DNA of 33,223 nt. It comes from an uncultured Actinomycetes bacterium (lineage in GTDB: Bacteria; Actinomycetota; Actinomycetes; Mycobacteriales; Mycobacteriaceae). Positions 8,588-15,748 of this stretch are shown here, one piece after another. A program made the translations under genes and the position numbers. The stretch covers positions 1-33,223 of the forward strand of contig CAISDL010000021.1 of assembly GCA_903884065.1 (NCBI GenBank), read 5' to 3'. Each line of letters begins with the position of its first letter. The stretch's first letter is position 1. A model generated the notes under the pieces. The model saw only the letters and a program-made list of their open reading frames with translations. It made no database searches and was not told the DNA's origin.

Positions 8588-9428
8588 GGGACCGACGGCG
8601 ACTCCACACGGTGTATGCAGTCCCTGCCACGGCGGTCACCAGCCCGTAGAGCGCGACAGCCCCCCGTTCTTGGGCACCGGGAAAGTTGGCGGAGGCTAGT
8701 ACCAACGCGGTGGCCGGGTGGCGACAACTGGTGGCGAATGCCAGCACCACCGCTCGATGGGGATCCGGTCCGCCGAGCAGATGCCCGATGGCGAAGCCGC
8801 CCAGCACGAACACTCCGAAGGCAAGCAGGGTCAGTGTGCCGATGAGCGGTCGGATTTGCGGAACGGCGGAGACCACCAACACCGCCATCGCGATCGGCAG
8901 TAACAAGCGCTGGGCACGCTCGATCGGCCCGATCAGCCGCTGCGCCAGGGCTGGCTGGGCCTTGGCGATCGTCATCCCGGCCACCAAGGGCGCCACTATC
9001 GACAGCCCGACCAGCCGGGTGATCGCCCACGGCTCCGCGGCATATTGGCGTCCGAACACGATCTCCAGGACGGCCACGGCCACGCCGATCACCGGAACAG
9101 CGAGAACGGCGAGCATGATCACCAGCCCCAGTCCATACTCAGTGTCTCCGCCGGCCTTCCCGCCACGCTTCGGCAGCAGTGGCGGTAGCGGTGAGATCGC
9201 CAATGCCACAAGGGCGATCGACACTTCTGCACCCAGGTTGAGGGCCCGAACCAGCAGGACCGCCAGGAGCGGGGCAAGTACGAAGATCGCAAGCAATGAG
9301 CGGGCCAATAGCCCCGGCTGCCGCAGCAGGGATGTCACGTCTGAGAACCGGGCACCGAGACCGGAACCGAATACCAGCACAGCCAGGCTGATCTGGAACG
9401 CGAACTTCGTGGCGTCGGCCCATGTCAC
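8580..9428 (-). CDS. BASS-like sodium-dependent anion transporter
   Basis: 282 residues with about eight to nine hydrophobic segments and few charged residues. The pattern FQISLAVLVFGSGLGARFSDV, ALAISPLPPLLPK and FATSCRHPATALVLAS looks like the bile acid:sodium symporter superfamily, whose members import organic anions (some, in animals, sulfated steroids). The open frame extends to 9515, but the extra 29 residues are low-complexity and polar. GTG at 9428 starts just before the first membrane segment and is preferred, although its ribosome site is weak. It converges on the sulfatase/FGE operon. Uptake of a sulfated substrate is an attractive but unproven link. Confidence 0.7.
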   Translation of the reverse strand: MTWADATKFAFQISLAVLVFGSGLGARFSDVTSLLRQPGLLARSLLAIFVLAPLLAVLLVRALNLGAEVSIALVALAISPLPPLLPKRGGKAGGDTEYGLGLVIMLAVLAVPVIGVAVAVLEIVFGRQYAAEPWAITRLVGLSIVAPLVAGMTIAKAQPALAQRLIGPIERAQRLLLPIAMAVLVVSAVPQIRPLIGTLTLLAFGVFVLGGFAIGHLLGGPDPHRAVVLAFATSCRHPATALVLASANFPGAQERGAVALYGLVTAVAGTAYTVWSRRRSPA

Positions 9429-9529
9429 CAGCCCAGAGTGCCATGTTGACGTCGTCGCCGCGCTAGGCTGCTGCCGGAGCCGTTGGGAGAACCGCTGTGC
9501 CGATGGGCGTAGCACATGACGAGGGGCAG

Positions 9530-9754
9530 ATGACAGTTCGCAGCAAATCCGCGCTGTTCATGGCAGGCGTGTCGGCGGTGTCGATGATCACTGCTCCAGT
9601 AGCCGACGCCCGGCCGACCTGCCAGAGCACGCACACGATGACCATCTGCCAGACCAACGGCAGCACGTCGATCAAGGCGAGACCCGGAACTGTGGCTCCC
9701 CCCGGCAACCTGCCGCACATGCCCTGGTTCGGCGTCCGGGGCCGTCGCCGCTAG
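9530..9754 (+). CDS. Small secreted protein of unknown function
   Basis: 74 residues. A typical signal peptide (basic start VRSKS, hydrophobic core, then PVADA and predicted cleavage before RPTC) is followed by a mature part of about 46 residues with two cysteines (PTC and TIC), which could form a disulfide. The C-terminus is basic (RGRRR). GAGGGGC a few nt before the ATG at 9530 is a strong ribosome site and decides this start over the ATG at 9497. No family recognised. It lies between a divergent transporter and an FAD enzyme, with no evident functional link. Confidence 0.75.
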   Translation: MTVRSKSALFMAGVSAVSMITAPVADARPTCQSTHTMTICQTNGSTSIKARPGTVAPPGNLPHMPWFGVRGRRR

Positions 9755-9799
9755 GGCTCGCCCGCTCCCGCCTTGATCCGGCGCGACTAACCTGACGCC

Positions 9800-11059
9800 A
9801 TGGCCGTCGTCGTCGTGGGAGCAGGTCTGGCCGGTCTCGCCGCCGCTCGTCATCTGATCCGCCACGGGGTGGAAGTCGCCGTGCTCGAAGGCTCGGATGC
9901 CGTGGGCGGACGGGTGCGCACCGATCTTGTCGACGGCTACCGCCTCGATCGCGGCTTCCAGCTCTACAACCCGGCCTACCCCGAGGGTGCACGCGTTCTT
10001 GACCACGAGGCCCTCGACCTGAAGCCCTTCATCGCCGGGGCGCGCATCGTGCTCAGCCGCGGCGGGCGTCGTCGGGTGGCACGGGTCGCCGATCCCCGCC
10101 GCGAACCGTCGTGGGCCGTCCCGTCGCTCCTGGCGCGGATCAGTTCACCGCTGTCCCTTGCCCGGTTCGGCGCCTACGCCGTCTCCCGCGCCGTGCGTTC
10201 GGTTGAATCTCTGTGCCGTGATCCCGACGTCACCACCGAGGAGGCATTGCGCCGGGCCGGCGCGGACCGCTCGCTGATGGAACAGGTGCTGCGCCCCTTC
10301 CTGTCCGGGGTCTTCCTGGAGTCCGAACTCACGACGTCGCGGCGCTTCCTGGACGTGGTGCTGAAGTCCTTCATCCATGGCACGCCAGGCGTCCCGGCGC
10401 GGGGCATGCAACGCATTCCCGAACAGCTGGCCGCCGGGCTCGACGTTCGACTCGGCCACCGGGTCGCATCGGCCACGGCGCGGGCCGTCGACGTCGTCGG
10501 CGGTGACACCCACTCCGCCGATGCCGTCATCGTCGCGACCGATCCCGCGGCCGCCGCCGGCCTGGTCGCGGATATCTATGCACCCGAGGCGCATTCGGTC
10601 ACCACCTGGTACTACCGGCCCACCTGCGCGCCCGAGGACCTCGCCGATGGACAGGCCGTACTCGTCCTCGACGGCGATCGCCGCGGACCGCTCGTCAACA
10701 CGGTGGTGCTCACTCATGCCGCACCCGACTACGCGCCGGCCGGAAGCGCGCTGGTTGCGGCGTCGGCGCTTGGTGTGTGGGAAACCTCCGCGCAGGAGAG
10801 CGCCGTGCGCGACCACCTCTCGTGGTTGTACGGCGTCCCGACGAAAGACTGGGAGCTCATCGCGAGCTACCCGATTCCTTATGCGCTACCGGCCATGCCG
10901 GTGCCCTTCGCACTGCAGAGGCCCGTTCGCACGGCGAGCGGTGTCTACGTCGCCGGTGATCACCGCGACACCTCGTCGATCCAGGGAGCGTTGGTGAGTG
11001 GGCGCCGGGCCGCTCAAGCGCTGCTGGTTGATCTCGGGATCACGGCCGGGCGCCCTTAG
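9800..11059 (+). CDS. FAD-dependent oxidoreductase (amine oxidase/phytoene desaturase-like)
   Basis: 419 residues. The N-terminus VVVVGAGLAGLAAARHL is a dinucleotide-binding fold (G7-x-G9-x-x-G12). The second FAD motif VGGRVRTD follows near residue 37, as in flavin amine oxidases and carotenoid desaturases. The C-terminal FAD-contacting segment is GVYVAGDHRDTSSIQGALVSGRRAA, also typical of the group. The substrate is unknown, and no carotenoid genes are nearby. The start ATG gives the correct nucleotide-fold position. Its stop overlaps by 4 nt the stop of the convergent small membrane protein. Confidence 0.88.
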   Translation: MAVVVVGAGLAGLAAARHLIRHGVEVAVLEGSDAVGGRVRTDLVDGYRLDRGFQLYNPAYPEGARVLDHEALDLKPFIAGARIVLSRGGRRRVARVADPRREPSWAVPSLLARISSPLSLARFGAYAVSRAVRSVESLCRDPDVTTEEALRRAGADRSLMEQVLRPFLSGVFLESELTTSRRFLDVVLKSFIHGTPGVPARGMQRIPEQLAAGLDVRLGHRVASATARAVDVVGGDTHSADAVIVATDPAAAAGLVADIYAPEAHSVTTWYYRPTCAPEDLADGQAVLVLDGDRRGPLVNTVVLTHAAPDYAPAGSALVAASALGVWETSAQESAVRDHLSWLYGVPTKDWELIASYPIPYALPAMPVPFALQRPVRTASGVYVAGDHRDTSSIQGALVSGRRAAQALLVDLGITAGRP

Positions 11060-11454
11060 GCGTGCGCCGGGACCACACGGCCGAGCATCAGCTGCCCGGC
11101 GATGATCAGGGTCGCGAACGCGAAGATCAGTGCCGAGGCGGTCCAGGCCAGCGCCTGGCCGGTCTGGCCGTACAACGCGGATGCGAATCCGATCGCCAGG
11201 CCGTCGAAGGTCATGGCTCCAGCGGCGGCCCAGGTGAATACCGCGCGCTGATCCTGATCCCGAACCCGGGCGACCCACTGCAGAAACCACACCGTGGGCG
11301 GGGCCGCCAGCGCGCACGCGACGTAAACCACTGCGCGCCAGGGTGTCTCGAGGAAGACATGCGCCGGAAGCAGACTGATCACAATGGCGAAACCGAGAGC
11401 CACCAGGGCGCCCACCACAAGACCCGTGACTGCTGCGCCGCTACGTTCACTCAT
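11056..11454 (-). CDS. Small four-helix membrane protein, perhaps DUF5367-like
   Basis: About 132 residues with four predicted membrane helices: GLVVGALVALGFAIVISLL, AVVYVACALAAPPTVWFLQWV, AVFTWAAAGAMTFDGLAIGF and ALAWTASALIFAFATLIIAGQLM. Three close starts exist (GTG 11463, ATG 11460, ATG 11454). The GAGG at 11461-11464 is best spaced for the ATG at 11454. The gene is divergent from a TetR regulator, and the inverted repeat between them overlaps its probable -10 element, so it is the likely regulatory target. The DUF5367 assignment is a weak recollection. Function unknown. Confidence 0.75.
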   Translation of the reverse strand: MSERSGAAVTGLVVGALVALGFAIVISLLPAHVFLETPWRAVVYVACALAAPPTVWFLQWVARVRDQDQRAVFTWAAAGAMTFDGLAIGFASALYGQTGQALAWTASALIFAFATLIIAGQLMLGRVVPAHA

Positions 11455-11471
11455 TCCCATCACCTCGTCAA

Positions 11472-11499
11472 ATTGTAGCAGTAACTACAAAAATCGTAA
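11472..11499 (-). promoter_or_regulatory. Candidate promoter of the small membrane protein gene
   Basis: Read on the minus strand, TTACGA (11499-11494) and TACAAT (11477-11472) are separated by 16 nt and resemble -35 and -10 elements. The -10 lies within the inverted repeat at 11473-11490, so a bound TetR protein would block it. Confidence 0.4.
11473..11490. promoter_or_regulatory. Probable TetR operator
   Basis: TTGTAG-N6-CTACAA is a perfect inverted repeat of 6-bp arms located between the divergent membrane protein and TetR genes. Size, symmetry and position fit a TetR-family operator. A second, looser repeat, ATCGTA-N14-TACGAT (11493-11518), lies beside it. Confidence 0.6.
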
Positions 11500-11524
11500 G
11501 CGATGAGGCCGCTACGATCAAGGG

Positions 11525-12064
11525 GTGGGCTACAAGCACTCGCGCGAGGATCTCCTACAGGCCGCGATCGGCCTTGCGACGGCGTCGGGAATCGGCTCGC
11601 TCACCTTCGGCTCGGTTGGCGAGAGCCTGGACGTCAGTGACCGGACCGTCGTCTACTACTTCCCGACCAAGACCGACCTGATCACGGCTGTGGTCGGTGC
11701 GCTCGGTGAGCAACTTCAGACCATGTTGGCCGGGGCCTTCGGTGAGGCGGCCCTGCCGGTCCGTGATCTTGCGAGACGGGCGTGGCCGGCGCTCGCGTCA
11801 CCGGCCGCCGACCCGGTCTTCGCGGTGTTCTTCGAGGTCATCGGACTCGCAAGTGCGCGTCGCGAACCCTATGCCTCGCTGGTCCCGTTGCTGATCAGCG
11901 GATGGGTGGACTGGCTTGAGCCCCGGATCGACGCACCGACCGGTGCCGAGCGGCGCAGACAGGCGCTGGCCGTGGTCGCGGTGCTCGACGGGTTGCTGCT
12001 GCTGCGTCGTATCTCGGGTGCCCGGGCGGCCAACACGGCAGCCCGTGAACTGGGGATGGGCTGA
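11525..12064 (+). CDS. TetR/AcrR-family transcriptional regulator
   Basis: 179 residues. The N-terminal 50 residues are a TetR helix-turn-helix ([16 protein letters not shown], then [23 protein letters not shown]). The C-terminal ligand-binding domain is helical and not diagnostic. The GTG at 11525 follows a possible -10 (TACGAT, 11513-11518) by only 6 nt, so the message may be leaderless. It probably represses itself and the divergent membrane protein through the operator at 11473-11490. The inducer is unknown. Confidence 0.9.
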   Translation: MGYKHSREDLLQAAIGLATASGIGSLTFGSVGESLDVSDRTVVYYFPTKTDLITAVVGALGEQLQTMLAGAFGEAALPVRDLARRAWPALASPAADPVFAVFFEVIGLASARREPYASLVPLLISGWVDWLEPRIDAPTGAERRRQALAVVAVLDGLLLLRRISGARAANTAARELGMG

Positions 12065-12077
12065 CGCGGTCTCGTCG

Positions 12078-12671
12078 TCACCGCAGATGGTGGTCGACCC
12101 ACGCCCCAAGCCTTTCCGCGCACGCTGCGAGCGCGGTACTCCAGGACGTTCCGGCCTGTTCTCCGGCGCTGTCGGAGACCTCTTTGACCAACACGACGGG
12201 CACGTTCATCGCGGTCGCGGCGGCTGCCACGGCGTAGCCCTCCATGTCGACCAGATGGGCGTGCTGCGCCAGTTGCGAGCGGGCTGCGTCGTCGTCGATG
12301 AAGCGGTCTCCGGTGGCGAGCACGACGGGTTCCGCGCTGTAGCGGGCCGCGTGGCCGGAGACGTCGATGGGCAGGCCGACGGAATGGCCCGTCAAGTGCA
12401 GAATCGCCTCGGAGTCCAGGTCGTGCTCGATCACCGTGTGGATCACGTGGGTGCCGGTGAGTCCGTCGCGCAGCGCGCCGGCCGTACCGAGGTTGACGAT
12501 GAAAGCGGGGCGGGCGGTGCTCAGGGCGCGGGTAACCGACACGGCCGCTTCGACTTTGCCCAGTCCGGTGATCAGCACGGGTAGGTCGCCGGCATGTAGA
12601 TGGGCGGCCTCGGCGGGTAGGGCGCAGACCAGCAGTGGTCGTTGCGGGTCGATCGACCGGGTCAGTTCCAC
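12078..12671 (-). CDS. Nucleoside phosphorylase-family nucleosidase (MTA/SAH nucleosidase-like)
   Basis: 197 residues, shorter than typical MTA/SAH nucleosidases of about 230-255. Family marks are VLITGLGKVEAA, IVNLGTAGAL, DMEGYAVAAAA (the Met-Glu that contacts ribose) and KEVSDSA with the catalytic Asp. Such enzymes split the N-glycosidic bond of 5'-methylthioadenosine, S-adenosylhomocysteine or related nucleosides. The start is GTG at 12671, which lies inside a perfect 15-nt palindrome (12665-12679). It is divergent from the cutinase gene. Substrate specificity is uncertain because the N-terminal part looks trimmed. Confidence 0.78.
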   Translation of the reverse strand: MELTRSIDPQRPLLVCALPAEAAHLHAGDLPVLITGLGKVEAAVSVTRALSTARPAFIVNLGTAGALRDGLTGTHVIHTVIEHDLDSEAILHLTGHSVGLPIDVSGHAARYSAEPVVLATGDRFIDDDAARSQLAQHAHLVDMEGYAVAAAATAMNVPVVLVKEVSDSAGEQAGTSWSTALAACAERLGAWVDHHLR

Positions 12672-12744
12672 GGTGGAACCGTATCCCGCCGACGACCCGC
12701 GGTGGTTCCCCGGGAGTCAAGGGTTGGTGTGTCAGGCTCTACCG

Positions 12745-13398
12745 ATGACTGCTCCCGGTTTTCTCCAGATCGGCGCTACCGCTGTTGTGACGGCGGGAGT
12801 ATTGCTCAGCGCCCCCGTCAGCACCCCCGTCGCCACCGCCGATCAATGTGCCGATGTCGAGGTGGTTTTCGCCCGAGGTACCAATGAGCCTCCCGGACTG
12901 GGCTTCCTCGGCCAGGTCTTCGCCGACTCGCTGGGAGCGCAACTGCCGGGGCGCTCGTTTGCGGTCTACGCGGTCAACTATCCCGCGAGCGACGATTACC
13001 TCACGAGCGCCGCCGCGGGTACCGACGACGCCAGCGCTCATATCGAGAACATCGTCGCCGGCTGCCCCAACACCAAGATCGTGCTGGGCGGCTACTCCCA
13101 AGGCGCCGCCGTGACCGAATTGTCGACCTCGGCGATGCCACCGGCGGTCGCCGACCACGTGGCCGCGGTCGCCCTGTTCGGCCGCCCATCCAGTGCGTAT
13201 TCGAACTCCTTGGTCGGCGGGGCGCCGCTGCCCACGATCAGTCCGCTCTATGCCGCCAAGACCATTGATCTGTGCATTCCCGACGATCCGATCTGCTCGG
13301 CGGGCAACAACATGATGGCGCACGTCTCGTATATCCCGTCGGGGTTGGCTAACCAGGCTGCGACGTTCGCGGCCGAGAGGCTCGGCCCCACCGCTTGA
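12745..13398 (+). CDS. Secreted cutinase-family serine esterase
   Basis: 217 residues, the usual size of mycobacterial cutinase-like proteins. A signal peptide ends near VATA (residue 32), and the mature protein begins DQCADVEVVFARGTNEPPGLG, the family opening. The nucleophile is Ser118 in GGYSQGA. Asp181 in the CIPDDPIC disulfide loop and His193 in AHVSYI complete the triad. Such enzymes hydrolyse cutin-like polyesters, triacylglycerols or phospholipids outside the cell. The ATG at 12745 was chosen because it begins the signal peptide. It is divergent from the nucleosidase and convergent with the channel gene. Confidence 0.93.
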   Translation: MTAPGFLQIGATAVVTAGVLLSAPVSTPVATADQCADVEVVFARGTNEPPGLGFLGQVFADSLGAQLPGRSFAVYAVNYPASDDYLTSAAAGTDDASAHIENIVAGCPNTKIVLGGYSQGAAVTELSTSAMPPAVADHVAAVALFGRPSSAYSNSLVGGAPLPTISPLYAAKTIDLCIPDDPICSAGNNMMAHVSYIPSGLANQAATFAAERLGPTA

Positions 13399-13425
13399 CC
13401 GGCTGGTACCGGGTACCACCAATAC

Positions 13426-13490
13426 TTTTGCCCACCTCTGAGCGACACGGCGGCTGTGTTACCGGACGTGTCGCGCGGAGGTGGGCACAA
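13426..13490. repeat. Long palindrome between convergent cutinase and channel genes
   Basis: Left arm 13426-13449 (TTTTGCCCACCTC..GCGACACG) and right arm 13467-13490 (CGTGTCGC..GGAGGTGGGCACAA) are complementary over 24 nt with about three mismatches, around a 17-nt loop. T-runs flank it in both readings only weakly. It may be a bidirectional terminator or a mobile palindromic element. A separate palindrome, TGGTACC-G-GGTACCA, lies at 13404-13418. Confidence 0.6.
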
Positions 13491-13506
13491 GCGTTATGCC
13501 AGCGCC

Positions 13507-15246
13507 CTACCGACTTCGCGCGCGGCGTCGCGCCGTGAGCTTGGACCATGCCCACGTCAAGGGCACGTCACGGCCGGTGGCGAGGTACTCCACGGTGGCC
13601 GGATAGTGGCAGATCTCGCGCGCCTGGGATAGTCCGCCGGGCTTCCCGAGCAGCAGTACCTGATCGTCGACGGCCAACGGGGTGTCCTCGGTCGGCGTGA
13701 ATTGGGTCTCGCCGTCGCGGATGAGCACCAGTGCCGCCACCGGCAGCATCGTCTCCCGGTTATCGGGCTGTCGCATCAGGTCCCGCAATGTCAGGGTGTT
13801 GCCGCGTCGCAGCCAGTCAGCCACGGCCGGAGCATGGTCGGCGGAGAGCGTGATCACGTCACGCTGGGGGGTGCGCTTGCCGCAGCGCTCCAGCAGGTGG
13901 TCGCGGACCTCCGTGGCCCACTGCTCATCCTGGGTGAGCACATGCTGGACGAAACTCCAGAACACCGGAGTCAGAATGCGGGCCAGCACCTCCCGGGCGA
14001 TGACCTCGTTGCCGATGTACACCGACTCGATCCGCAGCGCTTCCAAGAGCGCTTTCTTGGCGTTCGTGCGCTGACGGACCACCAGGTAGACATCTGGGTT
14101 CACGTGCCGGGCGTGTTCAGCCATGGCGATGTTGACCGTGTCGTTGGCGGTGCCGGCGACGAACCCCACCGATCCGGACACGTCGGGTTCATCGCCGGCC
14201 GGGTCGATGAGGCCGACGTTGACCCCGGCCGCGGCCAGATCGGTGACGATGGCGTCGGCGAACTCTCCATCGGCGCAGACCACCCATCTACGCGTGGCGA
14301 GATCCCGCTGAGCCGGCAGCAACTGCTCCTGATCGTTGTCCATCAGCCACCGCAGCAGTTGGTGGTTGACCGGGTGGTGGATCGACAGCGCGAGGTAGTC
14401 GCCGAACCGGTCGTCGGCATTGATGGCCGACCCGGGGGAGAAATGCTCCATCTGGTTGGCGGTCCGGTGCGCGGCGCAGCTGCCGAGCACGGGCAGGTCT
14501 GGTCGCAGCAGCGCCGCCGTCATCACCACCGCGAGGTTGGCGTCGTCGTCGTTGGTCAACGCCAGCACGCCCTCGCAGTTCGGGTGCCCCAGGCCGGCCA
14601 CACCGAGTAATGCCGGTGTGGCGCAGTCGCCTTGGATGGCAGGGACGTCGGAGCTCAGTTGCTCGGAGACCACCGACTGGACTCTGTCCTCGCGCTTGTC
14701 GATGACGACGAACCGGCGGTAGTGCTCGTCAAGATCGGCGCCGACGAGCCGGGCGGCGTCCCCGTATCCGGCGACGATGACAAAGGGCTCGACCAACCGG
14801 CGCACCTGGCGGCGGAACTGCTGAGCGGCGACGGCGGACTGGAAAGCGGCGCCTTGGACGAGAGCGAGGAACACGCCAATGGAGTAAGCCCAGCTGATGA
14901 CGAGCAGGAAAATCGACAGGGTCATCCACATGCGCTGCGGGTAGCTGAAAGGGTAGGGCGCCTCGGTGAAACCGACCGTCGTCAACGTGATGGTCATCTG
15001 ATAGAAGGCGTCGAAGATGTTCAGCCGGTAGGGGTTTCCCTGCGGATCGACCCCTGGCATCAGCATCATGCCGGCGGTGCAGAAGCTGAACGTGGTGATG
15101 ACCACGATGAGCGGTGCGCGCATTCGGCGCAGGAGCAAGAAGACCGCTTCGGTGGTCGGCACCGTGGTCGGAATGTCGATCGGCCTCTGCCGCGCGGCGA
15201 CCCGACGACGGGTCCACAGATGGAGCGTGCGCTCTGGGCTCGGCAT
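13507..15246 (-). CDS. RCK-domain potassium channel (TrkA-N containing ion channel)
   Basis: 579 residues. Two membrane helices (about 45-66 and 108-130) flank a pore loop with the filter TTVGFTE (89-95), Phe in place of Tyr. A first RCK domain begins at FVIVAGYGDAA (155-165), and a second near RRWVVCADGEFADAI. A TrkA-C-like segment (PLAVDDQVLLLGKPG) ends the protein. The architecture is that of MthK/GsuK-like ligand-gated potassium channels in the cytoplasmic membrane. The ATG at 15246 is preferred; the longer open frame adds an Arg/Pro-rich tail that overlaps the upstream gene's end. It lies 31 nt after the DUF6394-like gene, so the two probably form an operon. Confidence 0.9.
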   Translation of the reverse strand: MPSPERTLHLWTRRRVAARQRPIDIPTTVPTTEAVFLLLRRMRAPLIVVITTFSFCTAGMMLMPGVDPQGNPYRLNIFDAFYQMTITLTTVGFTEAPYPFSYPQRMWMTLSIFLLVISWAYSIGVFLALVQGAAFQSAVAAQQFRRQVRRLVEPFVIVAGYGDAARLVGADLDEHYRRFVVIDKREDRVQSVVSEQLSSDVPAIQGDCATPALLGVAGLGHPNCEGVLALTNDDDANLAVVMTAALLRPDLPVLGSCAAHRTANQMEHFSPGSAINADDRFGDYLALSIHHPVNHQLLRWLMDNDQEQLLPAQRDLATRRWVVCADGEFADAIVTDLAAAGVNVGLIDPAGDEPDVSGSVGFVAGTANDTVNIAMAEHARHVNPDVYLVVRQRTNAKKALLEALRIESVYIGNEVIAREVLARILTPVFWSFVQHVLTQDEQWATEVRDHLLERCGKRTPQRDVITLSADHAPAVADWLRRGNTLTLRDLMRQPDNRETMLPVAALVLIRDGETQFTPTEDTPLAVDDQVLLLGKPGGLSQAREICHYPATVEYLATGRDVPLTWAWSKLTARRRARSR

Positions 15247-15277
15247 AGGACGTCGGCTGACTATGACTGGCGGCCGG

Positions 15278-15664
15278 CTACCGGCGCCGGAACGACGCCG
15301 TCTCGACGACCAGAAGCGTGACGGAGACGAGGTTGGCCAGCAGGGCCCCGCCCGACAGCGACACGACACTGGCCGTGTCGTGACCGCTCAGGCCGTCCGG
15401 CGATACGTGGGAGGCCCACACCCACATCCCCGCCGCGGCGGCGAGTTGCAGCAGGGCGACCAGGCTGGTGGCCAGGTGCACGGCGCCGAGTTGGGTGCTG
15501 TCGCCGAACTTCAGGACGGTCGTGATCGCCGCCACGATGAGTGCCAGGAACAACTCCCAGGAGTTGTGCACATCGGGGTTGCTGATATCGCCGACGAAGA
15601 AACCGAAGTTCAGCGTCGCGGCGAGAAGTACGAAGAAACCGAACACCACCTTCTCGAGGTTCAC
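15278..15664 (-). CDS. Small membrane protein, DUF6394-like
   Basis: 128 residues with about four membrane helices (VVFGFFVLLAATLNFGFFVG, LFLALIVAAITTVL, LVALLQLAAAAGMWVW and LSGGALLANLVSVTLLVV). The opening MNLEKVVFGFFVLLAATLNF matches my recollection of DUF6394. It precedes the RCK channel gene by 31 nt on the same strand, and could be an accessory subunit of the channel. That role is inferred from adjacency only. Confidence 0.78.
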   Translation of the reverse strand: MNLEKVVFGFFVLLAATLNFGFFVGDISNPDVHNSWELFLALIVAAITTVLKFGDSTQLGAVHLATSLVALLQLAAAAGMWVWASHVSPDGLSGHDTASVVSLSGGALLANLVSVTLLVVETASFRRR

Positions 15665-15748
15665 AGCGGCAGCCTAGTCGAGTGTGCGTGCGCGTCTGGT
15701 TAATGCGCCTTCGGTGATTTTTCCCGCTCAGGCGAGCAGGATCGGGTC

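Noticed and set aside
12367..13398. Longer cutinase frame from 12367
   Set aside because: The first 126 residues are antisense to the nucleosidase gene; a typical signal peptide begins at ATG 12745.
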